From positions 238,044-302,043 of the forward strand of contig JAKSYS010000010.1 in assembly GCA_022925895.1 (NCBI GenBank): 64,000 bases of DNA, written 5' to 3'. The position numbers and the translations under genes are program-made. The notes beneath the pieces were generated by a model. It made no database searches and was not told the origin of the DNA. It saw only the letters and a program-made list of their open reading frames with translations. This document shows positions 23,301 through 31,723 of this stretch, piece after piece. Positions within the stretch are counted from its first letter, which is position 1. The number at the start of each line of letters is the position of its first letter. The stretch is from Fragilaria crotonensis (taxonomy: Eukaryota; Bacillariophyta; Fragilariophyceae; Fragilariales; Fragilariaceae).

Positions 23301-25355
23301 TAGGTGATTGGCCTCCAAACGGAGTGACGTTAGCTGGGTCAAATCTTCGAATGGAGGAAGTGGACCGGAAAGTCCAGCGTCGGACGACGTTTGATGAATA
23401 GACAGGGATTTCAGGGCAGTCAGTTTTTCCAGTTCAGTTGGAAGAGTTCCAGTGAAGGCATTCTCCGATAGGTCCAGTACATTTGCCTTTGTAAGAAGCC
23501 CCAGCTCTGTTGGCAATGGCCCTTCAAGTATATTCCCGTAAGCCATGAATCGCTGTATACTTTCCAATCGGGCCGTTTCCAACTCCAACGACCCGGAAAA
23601 CAGGTTGTAGGACAGATTGAGCTCCTCGAGATTCCTAAGTTGAAACAATGATGATGGTATTTCCCCCGTCAAACTATTTGCTCCCAATCTTAGCGTTTCG
23701 ATGCCTGTGGAGTCCAATTCTTCAACAAAGTCTAGGGAATCAAGACCCGAATTCGTCAAGTCAAGAGAAAGAAGGTTCGTGGCCTTGGCGATGCCCTCGA
23801 ACGAAAATCTTACTGCATTGGAATTCAAATTAAGAACCTCCAAGGAAGGTAAGGAAAAGATTTCCGACGGAAAGGTTCGGCTCAGACCATTATTTTTCAT
23901 GGCGATACCTTGCACCTTGCCATCGTCATTGCAAGTGATCCCGTACCATGTACAAATATCATCATCCTGTAACCAACCTTCCGCTTTTCTCCAGTCGTGA
24001 CCACCTGAACGGCGGTACAACAACTCCAAAATATCTCGCTCAGTCTCTGGAGTAGTCGCATTGCTACCATCCCCTCCACTCTGGACGACCAAACAAATTG
24101 TCGAGCCATAATAGAAGGCCGAGTCGCAGGGTTGACAAGATTCAGTCGCTGTCGCCCGTCCCGCTGTTGTGTACGTTCCAGGAGGACATAAAACCATATC
24201 TGGACAGGGACCAGTATCGAACAAGGACCACAAACTCGAATTATCATTGTTGGCACTGTCCACAATAGCATTACACAGTTCATCCGGAAAGTTGTCAATA
24301 CGATTATCTTGAAGCAATGGTCGCAATCGCGTAAAGGCACTCCAACTGGTTGGAATTGAGCCTGTCAAATCGTTGTTGCTCAAATCCAGACGCACAACGT
24401 CATCCCTAGCGGCGGCGGCTGCTGCCAAAAAATTGGCAGGGATGCTCCCATTAAAATGATTGCCGTGCAACGACAGTTCCACAATATTGGATAGTTGATC
24501 GAGAGGAGGGAGAGGACCGACAAGTCCTCCAAGATTGTTCTTTGGTTGAGAGTCAATCACCAAGCGTTGTAAACTGGAGCAGTCGTTGAATTCTGAAGGG
24601 AGAGTACCAGTGAAGGCGTTATCTGACAATTCTAAAATCTGAAGATTGGTAAGGAGTCCCAATTCGGATGGAAGAGTACCTTCCAACTGATTGTTGGATA
24701 TCGAAAGTTCCTCCAGCTTTGTCATGACGCTCAGGAACGAGGGCAATGTCCCCGACAGTGAATTTGAGTCTAGAAACAGACTAGTCAAACGGGTCAGGTA
24801 AAGAATATCATCCGGGAAGCCACCAGTGATCTGCGAGCGCTCCAGATTCAAGAACTGTAGATTGACAGCGTCGCCAATGGCATCTAGCGCCCTGACACGA
24901 GAATTGACAAGACTCATGAGTTCAATTTGTGAGCCATTGAGGCCATCATTCAAGTCAATGTTTAAATCTGGATTGTCATCCAAGGTCAACGAATACAGCC
25001 ATGGCAACGTAAAGATTTCGAAGGGCAGAGTGCCGACCAAGTGATTCCCAGACAAGTCAATCTCTGAGATCTTTCCGGTTTTTTCATCGTCGCCCTGAAA
25101 GCATGTGATTCCGTTCCAACTACATACATCCTCACTTTGCAACCAGCCCGTCCTGTTTTTCCAACGTAGTCCTCGAGTTGAATCGTAAAGTCGCAACAGA
25201 ATTTCGTAGGGTGAGAGGTCAGAGATGGTGACATCCTCATCTGATGCATGAATGCTACCGAGCAAGGCCAGTAGAAACAGAAGTAGTATTGGCACATTAA
25301 ATGTGTGTGGCCATATTCTTCGTAGTTTACTGCTTTGTCGCCGACTCAAGTTCAT
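17388..25355 (-). CDS. giant seven-module leucine-rich-repeat surface protein, probably GPI-anchored
   Basis: The protein has 2655 residues in one intronless frame. A signal segment (about residues 20-37, ILLLFLLALLGSIHA) is followed by seven modules of about 360-390 residues. Each module opens with a plant-like LRR cap (for example GWLQSEDVCSWNGITC) at about residues 82, 468, 842, 1233, 1595, 1983 and 2355. It continues with roughly nine LxxLxLxxNxLxGxxP repeats and closes with a Cys-rich tail of the form CPxGTYN..GR..CxxC..YYGSxxC. The protein ends in SAGSFAIILSASLVAALSM, a hydrophobic tail after small residues with no cytosolic extension, as in GPI-anchored proteins. There is no kinase domain. 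Role inferred: extracellular recognition or adhesion. Seven complete receptor-like ectodomains in tandem are unusual; plant proteins of this type carry one. Confidence 0.85.
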   Translation of the reverse strand: MNLSRRQSSKLRRIWPHTFNVPILLLFLLALLGSIHASDEDVTISDLSPYEILLRLYDSTRGLRWKNRTGWLQSEDVCSWNGITCFQGDDEKTGKISEIDLSGNHLVGTLPFEIFTLPWLYSLTLDDNPDLNIDLNDGLNGSQIELMSLVNSRVRALDAIGDAVNLQFLNLERSQITGGFPDDILYLTRLTSLFLDSNSLSGTLPSFLSVMTKLEELSISNNQLEGTLPSELGLLTNLQILELSDNAFTGTLPSEFNDCSSLQRLVIDSQPKNNLGGLVGPLPPLDQLSNIVELSLHGNHFNGSIPANFLAAAAAARDDVVRLDLSNNDLTGSIPTSWSAFTRLRPLLQDNRIDNFPDELCNAIVDSANNDNSSLWSLFDTGPCPDMVLCPPGTYTTAGRATATESCQPCDSAFYYGSTICLVVQSGGDGSNATTPETERDILELLYRRSGGHDWRKAEGWLQDDDICTWYGITCNDDGKVQGIAMKNNGLSRTFPSEIFSLPSLEVLNLNSNAVRFSFEGIAKATNLLSLDLTNSGLDSLDFVEELDSTGIETLRLGANSLTGEIPSSLFQLRNLEELNLSYNLFSGSLELETARLESIQRFMAYGNILEGPLPTELGLLTKANVLDLSENAFTGTLPTELEKLTALKSLSIHQTSSDAGLSGPLPPFEDLTQLTSLRLEANHLTGALPPNFLANTERGESRVEVRLSDNEIEGVVPTEWADRFADLFIDLTGNKIVGLQESWCAQQDWMDDEVGEFDCDAILCPSGTYNPYGRQQSSDSECMDCPKGGNVMGARECDSSGDSDGQQALSMAALKELYYATGGASWTNNSGWDQMSDYCSGWFGIVCDANGQIISIDLSENGLSGRLPRSIFKTPSLNVLNFAGNQDLACTFDGLDQASNLKILLFDDVRLESTNGISKGTSLSEVHLSNNDLTGTFPSELLELTLLTYLSLDFNKLSGRIPIDISRLSKLELLRLDGNRMSGQIPAAIGSLKQMRVISLEDNHLTGTLPDELNDLLMLETLNIQRETSILDDSPPTDDDSPERIGGGIHGPLLSLHVATSLRSVFLSGNSLSGSIPFNFLDSVADKTQPVFVNIEDNQLTGTIPASLAQFSRMNFYAAGNKITEIAPGLCKKERWMNGLVKKFGCSAILCPPRTFNDYGMFLADPSTEFPCAECAEEGAATYFGSKSCLTSAEVVTSDERERLKELFTALDGFHWKDTTNWLDDSASICSWFGVTCVTDVQENVETLHLSANGLVGSVPASVFQFKFMKEIDLSNNQVKIDFTDSEEATGITVINLDNTGVESLPGIVDAAPELELLHITGNAFTSFPEELFELTFLEALYISNNDFSGPFPPSLSLLSNLFYLDCVDCGFQGTLPTAIGLLTKLVRLSLSENRLSGTIPTEILFLTNLQLLDLSSQNSVAGKGLSGTLPDFAGMLGIVEVYMSGNSLNGSIPSTFLSDVKSTESITMDFRSNLLTGMIPSELSRFPYARFFLSNNMINGIPQAVCRNSWNSGPASQSDCDHILCAKGSYNTLGYATTTEPCVPCSDARSLDYFGSVQCGENIEKEILSKVYSDLNGDGWISDDGWLDDPDVCKWYGITCYSQGLNSGRVQGILLAGNNLVGTLSSNIYNLQYLVSLDLRRNTVWLPLNGIENATNLKSLYLSETPVKSLTGIGASKLELLHLTSCNITGPIPTELFDVRSLQGLYLNYNSFDGTLPAAIQQLSALREFYLFHNKVSGQFPSEIGLLSNLVVVGVGGNRFTGTLPTQINQLNMLETLSFQEEDGMSVSQNIQPDAGFDVGLSGSLPGFDGLISLKELYLGKNSIEGLIPENFLSGISDTSQTIKVDLTGNKLSGSIPSALARFKDLRLFLSGNMIENVPDDICNKVDWMDGLMTGGCDALLCKPGSYNAIGRRTRDISCQACAFNASTFYYGSQTCLPQDGDDLDERSILFQIYRTLDGNKWIHRDNWLEDDRSICSWYGVHCATGTNDAGSETVVRLELPSNGLKGTIPSVVYHLSSLKVLDVRGNEIELDFHGADATKTVEELYLESTRVSSVVGIGKIKPLKVLHLAQNDFRGGSLPDDLFDLTNLEFLDVSKSGLGGILPESIGRLSRLVQFFCQGNDMTGTLPSDLGRLERLEVLDLSENMFVGNLPLEMASMKSIESIFIDAFSRNGAGISGPLPSFSTMPRLRNLYLGSNTLTGAIPADFLAGIDATDELINIGLSWNSLTGTVPSQLSRLTKVNIALTDNDIEEIDKALCSMNHWMDGAVKQFGCHAIMCPVGTFNENGRQTSKEDPCIPCPEYEAKDQMGSTSCLVVQRQQEKQILELFFQATGGNEWKEKEGWMDDNIDVCKWHGIACTDDSTVESILLGSNNLSGRPPKDLFDMKSLQFLWLYSNPIDFSFEGIERARKLTSLLLDSTGLKSISGIGLAPSLSDIDIRFNGLTGPLPSEISNLRELESFSAGFNKFIGTVPTFSNSKQLKSLRIGNNLLTGALPDFANHRFLSSLDLSDNQLVGTIPGNLLGSLESGSKTVVDLSSNQLSGVVPGEISRHHAALEIYLSDNKLIGIDSALCSAVSYNDGDVGEYGCDAILCPAGFYLEGTGRASKEKGPCIPCPQSQYYGSSTCGVVSSALSTSAGSFAIILSASLVAALSM

Positions 25356-26517
25356 TTTCGACTGATGTGCTTGTCTTGTATGTACAAAATCTGAAGGAGG
25401 AGCAGGAATGAACGAGCGATATAGATAGTAGAACGTAGTTGCGCAAGGTTACAAGTGTAGAGGAGTACCGGTGCAATGGTGGGAGCGAAGGGAAAGGTGC
25501 AATTCGGAGTCAACAGGCGAACACCTCGAGTCTGAGGTCTGAGGACAGAGGAAAAGCTGCAATCTTGGGTCTTGCTAAATTCGAAGCCACTGTCGTATGT
25601 GTGTCACGTTTGAATCTTGTATGACCAATCCGACTAGCGTGGTCTCTATGACTATGATCTATGATATACACCCCTGGTTTGGTGTACGTGGAAACTGGTA
25701 CAGCGGTACAGGATATGTGCAATGGGCATACCTACTCCGAGAACAATCTAAAGACGGGACCTCTAGTATGTCATAGCATATGACATAGAACGCCAGCGCG
25801 GAGTGCTTGCAAGGTTCTATGTGCAAACCATGTTACTATGGTATTCACACATAAATGTATCCTTCGTTTCATATACACATACACATATTTGGGACGCTGA
25901 GTACATAAAGCCGTCAGTCCCACGGAGTTGTTTCATCTTCGGTCTAGCGGTACAATACGGTACAGTGTCGATGTCGCAAACGCGCACTGCGTACGGCTGA
26001 CCTTACTTGACCTCAGGTACCGGTACTGTAAACGGTATGTACCGGTAGCGTCGAGTCGTGGTCTAAGGCCCAACGGTGTAATACAAAAATGTATGGACAG
26101 AGCGTATGCACATACGAATACTCTACTCTAGTGTAGAAGACAGTACACAGTAGACTGAAAAGGAAAGGCGTCACAATCACAGAGTTCTCAGATTTCTGTA
26201 CCAGGTACATGTGCCTGGTACTGAGCACAGCGTACGCCGTCGTGCGACTGGTTTAAATTGGTTGAACTGCTCGAAGTACAAGTACATGGTACCGTACACT
26301 TTGTACGAGGTTGCAGGGACTTGTACCGCAATACTACAGTCTACACATACGTGCGGAGTTCCATGGTTCCATGTTCGATTTTCGATGTCTAATGTTCTGC
26401 TGCTTGACGACCCGGTGACATCTACACACATTGTCAAGACTCCAACTCTGCTGTGTATTCTCTTTAGAAACCGATAGTACTCTCTTGACGGTTGAGCACA
26501 AAGTCTCCACAAACACC
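25356..26517. other. divergent intergenic region between the LRR and BSD genes
   Basis: About 1.16 kb between two divergent start codons. It contains an inverted repeat, TATGTCATA (25767-25775) / TATGACATA (25779-25787), and is rich in GTAC and GGTACCGGTAC steps at about 26010-26060 and 26195-26320. No open frame there has a domain I know. An upstream extension of the BSD frame back to 26431 is not supported by an ATG context better than that at 26518. Confidence 0.45.
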
Positions 26518-27703
26518 ATGTCGTGGTTCTCCAATCTCAAAGACTTGTCAAAGGACTTGTCGGCCAAGGTCCAAGCGGCAGTGGAGAGTGAAACGTTTCA
26601 AAAGCTAACGTTATCGACTCCAGAATTGACGGCTCAACGGGAAGCATTGCAACAAGAATATCACCACAAGGTGGCCGTGAAGGATTCGCTGGCACACTTG
26701 TATCCGTGGGAAACGCGAGATCCTGAACGAGATATATTGGTGGAGGAGTGTAAGGAGGCAATCATGGGATTGTCAGCTGATGTTGATACATTCTTTGGAC
26801 CGTATGAAATGCCAGAGTTGAAGGTTAAGACAGACGACGACGATGACGGAGAGAAAGGTGACGACGAAGATGACGCAGACAAGGAAACTACGAACGAAGA
26901 GGAGTTGGGCAATGATGATGATGATCCAGAGGCGTCTCCTGATGATAACAACACTCATGCTGCGGCCAAGAAGGTACCCAAGGATAGAAAGCCTTCGCAG
27001 GAGTCCTTGGAAAAACTCAGCAAGTTGGAACCGCTTCCTCCTCTCCTTGCCGACTTCGATTTGGTGGCCCACGTCGGGTTGATCCAGAAAATGCTAAAGA
27101 TTGACCCAAAATTGGTGGAACGCCAGTCGACACTGTCAGGTGAGTTCGCCATACATGTTGTTGCATTAAGGACCTATTGATTCCACGGGTACATCCTCGT
27201 ACTCACATGTGTCTTTACACTCTGATTGAAATTTTCTCAAATTTCGCACGCATCTACGATTAGGTGGTGGAGAACGAGAATTGAATTTTTGGCGCAACTA
27301 TTTCTTTCACTGTGCCTACACTCGTTACGAAGCCGGCTTGTCCATTGATGAAATTTGGTCCGACGAACAACAATCATCAACTACCGAGACTGGTGGCGTC
27401 GTACCGCGCCATCATGACGAGGAGCACGACAATGACGACCAGGATGAAGTTGTGCACTTTTCGTCGACCAACACTCCGCCGGAACCCTCGATTACAGATG
27501 CGTTTGCTGCAACAAGCATCAACGACGGAACTCCGTTGCTCGATGACGCGGATGAATTTTATCCTGGAAGCCATCCCGAGACTGAATCTCCACAGTCAGA
27601 TTTTGAAATTGTGCAAGCTGCCGATGGTAATGATGATGAAGATGCCTTTGACGGTGAAATGGATGAATTGGAGGCTGAAATTGCGCAAGCGTTGGGTGAT
27701 TAG
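26518..27703 (+). CDS. BSD-domain protein (two exons)
   Basis: Spliced coding sequence: 26518-27139 and 27264-27703 (353 residues), with a 124-base intron (GTGAGT...TTAG) that interrupts a Gly codon; joining restores LSGGGERELNFW. The N-terminus starts MSWFSNLKDLSKDLSAKVQ, an amphipathic helix typical of BSD/SYAP1-like proteins. The central part is Asp/Glu-rich (about 105-145). The BSD domain (about 180-240) spans the intron, with PPLLADFDLVAHV before it and the hallmark FWRNYFF after it. The C-terminus is acidic. Animal and plant relatives bind membranes or act in signalling and trafficking; the exact role here is unknown. The gene converges with the CSP41-like gene, leaving 340 bases between stop codons that show no further feature. 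Confidence 0.8.
27140..27263 (+). other. intron of the BSD gene
   Basis: The donor is GTGAGT directly after CTGTCAG; the acceptor is TTAG before GTGGTGGAG. The intron carries an in-frame stop (27178-27180), so unspliced RNA would give a truncated protein without the second half of the BSD domain. The splice sites are inferred from frame and conservation, not from RNA. Confidence 0.8.
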
Positions 27704-28043
27704 GGAGTATTATTCTGCCGCCTAAAGCATTGGCGCAACTCTGGCGAGATGGACGACGATGATGAGAACACACTGGTACGTATTCCAGTACTATATAATA
27801 ATGATTGTATTTCAAAAGCAGCGACTCCTAGTTTCGACGCTAGTTTTCGAGCGTCTGGTCATTTTTATTGGGCGTTGAGCGAAGAGTACCTTTGACGCTA
27901 ATCAACGACAGTCCTAGATATGCGGCAATGACGGACATAGAGTTTATAATAGTGTAGAAGGACTAAAAAGTTGTTGGATTATTCGTCGTCTTTATAGCAA
28001 AGGAACCAGAAACCTGCAAGCGTGATGCGAGGTGCCTGCCGCT

Positions 28044-29237
28044 CTACTTCTGTTCCAAATCCAATTCCAACATTTTGGCCTTTGCCATATCAATCACAAC
28101 AGGATCATACTTATCATAGACGGATTCGTCACCCAACAGAGATGGTTTGCTCCCTACTACAATTTCCCAGTCCTTACCAAAGTCAACCTTCTTCTCGGCC
28201 CGATTCGCCTTGTACCCTTCATAGTACCATTGCAAATCGTCTTTCAGAGAATGTTTGGCACCCTCCCAGCCCAATTTCGCCTTGACCGTGTCCGGACTGA
28301 CATAGAAATCCGTCATGCGGAATGGGAAATTTGCTTTTCCGAATTCATCGGCATTGTAGTAATAAATGTCTGCCTTGTCCTTGCCGGCAACTTGAGCACA
28401 TAATTCCGCCACTTCATTGTAGGTGACAAGTTGGTCCGTCCCGCAATTGAAGATACCCTGTGCCACTGCCTCATCTTCATGATCCAAGACCGATGCCAAG
28501 ATGGATGCCACATCCTCCGAATTGGTCAAGGATACCTTTTGTGTCCCGTCACCGGGAATGACAAGGGGCAAATCTCGCGTGATGCGATCAAAGTACCAAT
28601 CAATGTAATCGTACTTGTTAGATTTCGGTCCATAAATATATTGTGGTCGGAAGGAACAAAATGGCAATCCCACTTCTTTGGCATATTGTTCGTATTTGAC
28701 TTGTCCTGCAGATTCCTTGACTGGTGTTGTTTCCGGCATGGGAAAAATTCCATTGGGTTGGTACACACCGGCGGAACTAACGTATGTGAGGAGTTTGGTA
28801 TTCCATTCCTTGGCACAGTCAATAATGGCCTTTCCGACACCACTTTCAGCACCCTTACTGGCATTGTCCCAAATGTAATCAAAGGACGATGAATCGCTAA
28901 GCAGCGATTTCAAGGATTCTGCAGTCATGGCCTCGTCATTTCCCAGTGGCGCCTTGATGACAGTCACAGAAGGGAGGTCCGAAGCGTAAGATTTGAAAGG
29001 TTCGGCAGTTTCTTTGCAGGCTTCATCTTGTAGAATGGTAATGGACGTGATCTTTTCATTTCCGAGCAAAGTCTTGGCCAATTGGTAGCCCAGTTCTCCG
29101 TGTCCGCCACCCTTGTTTTGCACAATCAAGGCAGAACTCATGGACAACGAAGTTGTGGAGGTGTGATAAGCACCTCTGGGGGCAACGAATGCCAATGTAG
29201 CGCCAGTGCACAACGACAAGAGAGCGAGCTTCATCAT
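28044..29237 (-). CDS. plastid CSP41-like protein, atypical SDR / NAD-dependent epimerase family
   Basis: The protein has 397 residues, starting at the ATG at 29237 (a second Met follows directly). The leader MMKLALLSLCTGATLAFVAP fits a signal peptide with the diatom plastid motif AFVAP, and a Ser/Thr-rich transit region follows to about residue 35. A Rossmann glycine motif, GGGHGELGYQLAK, comes early. Then come the strand LLTYVSSAGVYQP, the stretch FRPQYIYGPKSNKYDYIDW and IPGDGTQKVSLTNSEDVA, which match the CSP41 branch of extended SDR proteins. In plants, CSP41 proteins are chloroplast stem-loop RNA-binding proteins that stabilise plastid transcripts and rRNA. The classical YxxxK catalytic pair is not evident, as expected for that branch. 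Divergent from zeaxanthin epoxidase. Confidence 0.78.
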   Translation of the reverse strand: MMKLALLSLCTGATLAFVAPRGAYHTSTTSLSMSSALIVQNKGGGHGELGYQLAKTLLGNEKITSITILQDEACKETAEPFKSYASDLPSVTVIKAPLGNDEAMTAESLKSLLSDSSSFDYIWDNASKGAESGVGKAIIDCAKEWNTKLLTYVSSAGVYQPNGIFPMPETTPVKESAGQVKYEQYAKEVGLPFCSFRPQYIYGPKSNKYDYIDWYFDRITRDLPLVIPGDGTQKVSLTNSEDVASILASVLDHEDEAVAQGIFNCGTDQLVTYNEVAELCAQVAGKDKADIYYYNADEFGKANFPFRMTDFYVSPDTVKAKLGWEGAKHSLKDDLQWYYEGYKANRAEKKVDFGKDWEIVVGSKPSLLGDESVYDKYDPVVIDMAKAKMLELDLEQK

Positions 29238-29693
29238 GGTGTCGATATCTGTCTCACTATAACAACGACAACAGAGAGAAAAATGATCCCAGGGTGATAG
29301 ACGGTGTGATCTCCAAGATCCGACATCCAACACGTCACACAGGATGACGTTGGTTATCTCTATCTGTTATCCTTAATGATGAATGAGGTATTAAAATTTG
29401 CGAAAAATAAGATTCCCTTCTGATTGAAGTTCCGCGATGCGCTACTGGTCCAACGAGCGCTCCAGGTGACACTTGAAACTTGAAACTCTGTCATCGACAG
29501 CAGACTCTCTTCTTCATAATCACGCACTTGAAGATTGAGGCACATCATTTTTCTCGATCTTGATCTCTTCTCCCTCGTCTAGCTCGCCTTTGGCATCACT
29601 GACAAAGAAATAGCAGTGCTTTCATCATCACTGTGTACATTGGACTCTGAAAAATCCCCACTCGTAACAAGCAGCTTGACAATATCCAATAGC
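29238..29693. promoter_or_regulatory. bidirectional promoter region of the CSP41-like and epoxidase genes
   Basis: 456 bases between two divergent ATGs, both of plastid protein genes, so it probably drives both. A frame open from 29616 into the epoxidase gene is taken as 5' leader because the signal peptide begins at 29694. I see no clear TATA box and none of the GTAC-rich motif present in other intergenic regions. Confidence 0.5.
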
Positions 29694-31551
29694 ATGAAGT
29701 CTGCTATTCTCGCAACACTCATAGTGGTGGGGTCCACCTCGTGCACTTATACTCATGCCTTCTCTGCCGCAGTACTTCCCCTCGCTCGGATCAAGGCTTC
29801 CTCTAAAAACACCTTAGCCATGTCATCTACATCATCCGATTCAACACCGTCAACATCATCCAACGACTCTCTCCTTGGTCTTCCAGCTCGTCCGGGTCGT
29901 CCCTTGAAGGTTGCAATTGCCGGTGGTGGTGTGGGTGGTTTGACGGCCGCCCTCTGCATGTTGCGCAAGGGATTTGACGTGACTGTCTACGAAAAGACGG
30001 CCGCATTCTCACGCTTCGGTGGTCCCATCCAATTCGCGTCCAACGCCCTGTCGGTCTTGAAAGAAATTGATGACACCTTGTTTGATCGAGTTTTGGAGAA
30101 ATTCACATTTACCGGAGCTCGGACTTGTGGTATTAAGGATGGACTGCGATCCAATGGAGACTTTCGTATGACGAACGATTCGTTGGATTATTTGTGGAAT
30201 CCCGATGCGCCTGCCGATTGGTTCGTCAAATTCCCACTCAAGGAATGTGCCGATTTGTTCGGCTTGCCCTACACGGGCGTCATTGATCGACCCGATTTGC
30301 AAGAAATATTGATGGATGAATGTCGTCAGTTGAAATCAGACTTTATTGAAAATGGGAATCCCGTCACGGGATATGACAATAAGGCCAATGGTGACGGAGT
30401 CACAGTCAAATTGGCCGATGGCACCACCGTCGATGCCGATGTCTTGGTGGGAAGTGATGGGATCTGGTCGGCAGTTCGGGCAGAAATGTACGGCGAACAA
30501 ATTAAGGAAACGAGCGCTGATAAAATGAGACGACAGGGATGCACGTACTCAGGATACACAGTCTTTGCGGGTGAGACCGTCATCAAGACGGCAGACTACT
30601 ACGAAACGGGATACAAGGTATACATTGGACCACAGAGGTACTTTGTCACGTCCGATGTTGGCGACGGTCGCATTCAGTGGTATGCCTTTTTTGCCTTCCC
30701 GCCTGGATCCAAAAAGGCACCCAGTGGTTGGGGTGGGTCCTCGAGGACCGAACAGGCGGAACCAGAAGAAAACTTGGTGGAATACATCAAGTCCTTACAT
30801 CAAGGATGGACTGATGAAATCATGACGGTTCTCGACGCGACACCACCAGAATCCGTCGAACAGCGAGATTTGTACGATCGATTTCCAGAATTCATTCGGG
30901 GTTGGACTGACGGCAATGTCGCACTCATGGGAGATGCCGTTCATGCCATGATGCCTAACTTGGGACAGGGTGGATGCCAAGCAATTGAAGATGCCTACGT
31001 CTTGACCGAGACTCTGGCAGCGTGCAAGTCGACGGATAAGATCCCGGATGCTCTCAAGGAATATTACAATAAGAGAATTGTCCGTACCAGCGTTGTACAG
31101 TTCTTGAGTCGGCTGGCGAGTGATTTGATTATCAATGCATTCGACACCCCATGGTCGCCACATGACGATCTTGGCAAATCTTGGAAGTCATATTTGACGT
31201 TCTTCTGGAAGGTAAGAACGCATCATTACTCTTCAAAGTCTGGCTGTTTCGTGCCATGCTGTTTTCCTGTGCAGCGTCGCTCACCCTACTTGCGTATTGA
31301 CACAGCCGATCTTGCAATACGTCATTTTCCCTCTTCAATTCGCATACCTCTATTCCTACCACCCATCAGGCAACATGAAGGAGTTGCCGGCCGAATTAGA
31401 GAAGAAGTGGAAAGTACAGCACTTTAACGATGCGGAAGCAGCGTTCAAGAGAGTAGCGATTGAAGGACAGGCCGTCGCTGGACCATCCTTTTTCCAAAAG
31501 GGCAAGGATGTCCCGCTCACAGTTCTGCAAGCCAGGAAGAACAGTGATTGA
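29694..31551 (+). CDS. ZEP: zeaxanthin epoxidase, plastid xanthophyll cycle (two exons)
   Basis: Spliced coding sequence: 29694-31211 and 31306-31551 (587 residues). The 94-base intron (GTAAGA...ACAG) is in phase 0, and the join gives FFWKPILQYVIFPLQ. Leader: MKSAILATLIVVGSTSC...THAFSA, a signal peptide plus plastid motif. FAD-binding motifs: GGGVGGLTAALCMLRKGFDV near residue 77, VLVGSDGIWSAVR, and GDAVHAMMPNLGQGGCQAIE. GPQRYFVTSDVGDGRIQWYAF is typical of the epoxidase group. It inserts epoxides into zeaxanthin (and probably diatoxanthin's counterpart in the diadinoxanthin cycle), reversing de-epoxidase in photoprotection. There is no FHA domain at the C-terminus, unlike land-plant enzymes. 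Which diatom ZEP paralogue it is cannot be told here. Confidence 0.88.
31212..31305 (+). other. intron of zeaxanthin epoxidase
   Basis: GTAAGA donor after TTCTGGAAG and ACAG acceptor before CCGATCTTG. A competing acceptor (GTGCAG, ending 31274) would not restore the conserved PILQYVIFPLQ join, so I prefer 31305. Unspliced RNA stays open to 31427 and would encode an aberrant C-terminus. Confidence 0.75.
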
Positions 31552-31723
31552 ATGAGTTGACGCACGCATTGTTGCCAGGACTTTTTCCAACACCACTCAT
31601 TGCTAGAATAAAGCGCACGGGTACTACAAAAAGTCAGCGGATTCATCATATTAGTAATTAATACACGATCGCGAGTTTAGCTTTACTCGTTCTCTTGCAA
31701 TGTTCTTGTCAGCATGTAATAAA

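Noticed and set aside
26431-26517. Upstream extension of the BSD protein
   Set aside because: The amphipathic MSWFSNLKDLSKDL start typical of the family begins at 26518, and the extension has no ATG in good context.
29616-29693. Upstream extension of zeaxanthin epoxidase
   Set aside because: It would bury the signal peptide 26 residues inside the protein; the ATG at 29694 gives a proper bipartite leader.
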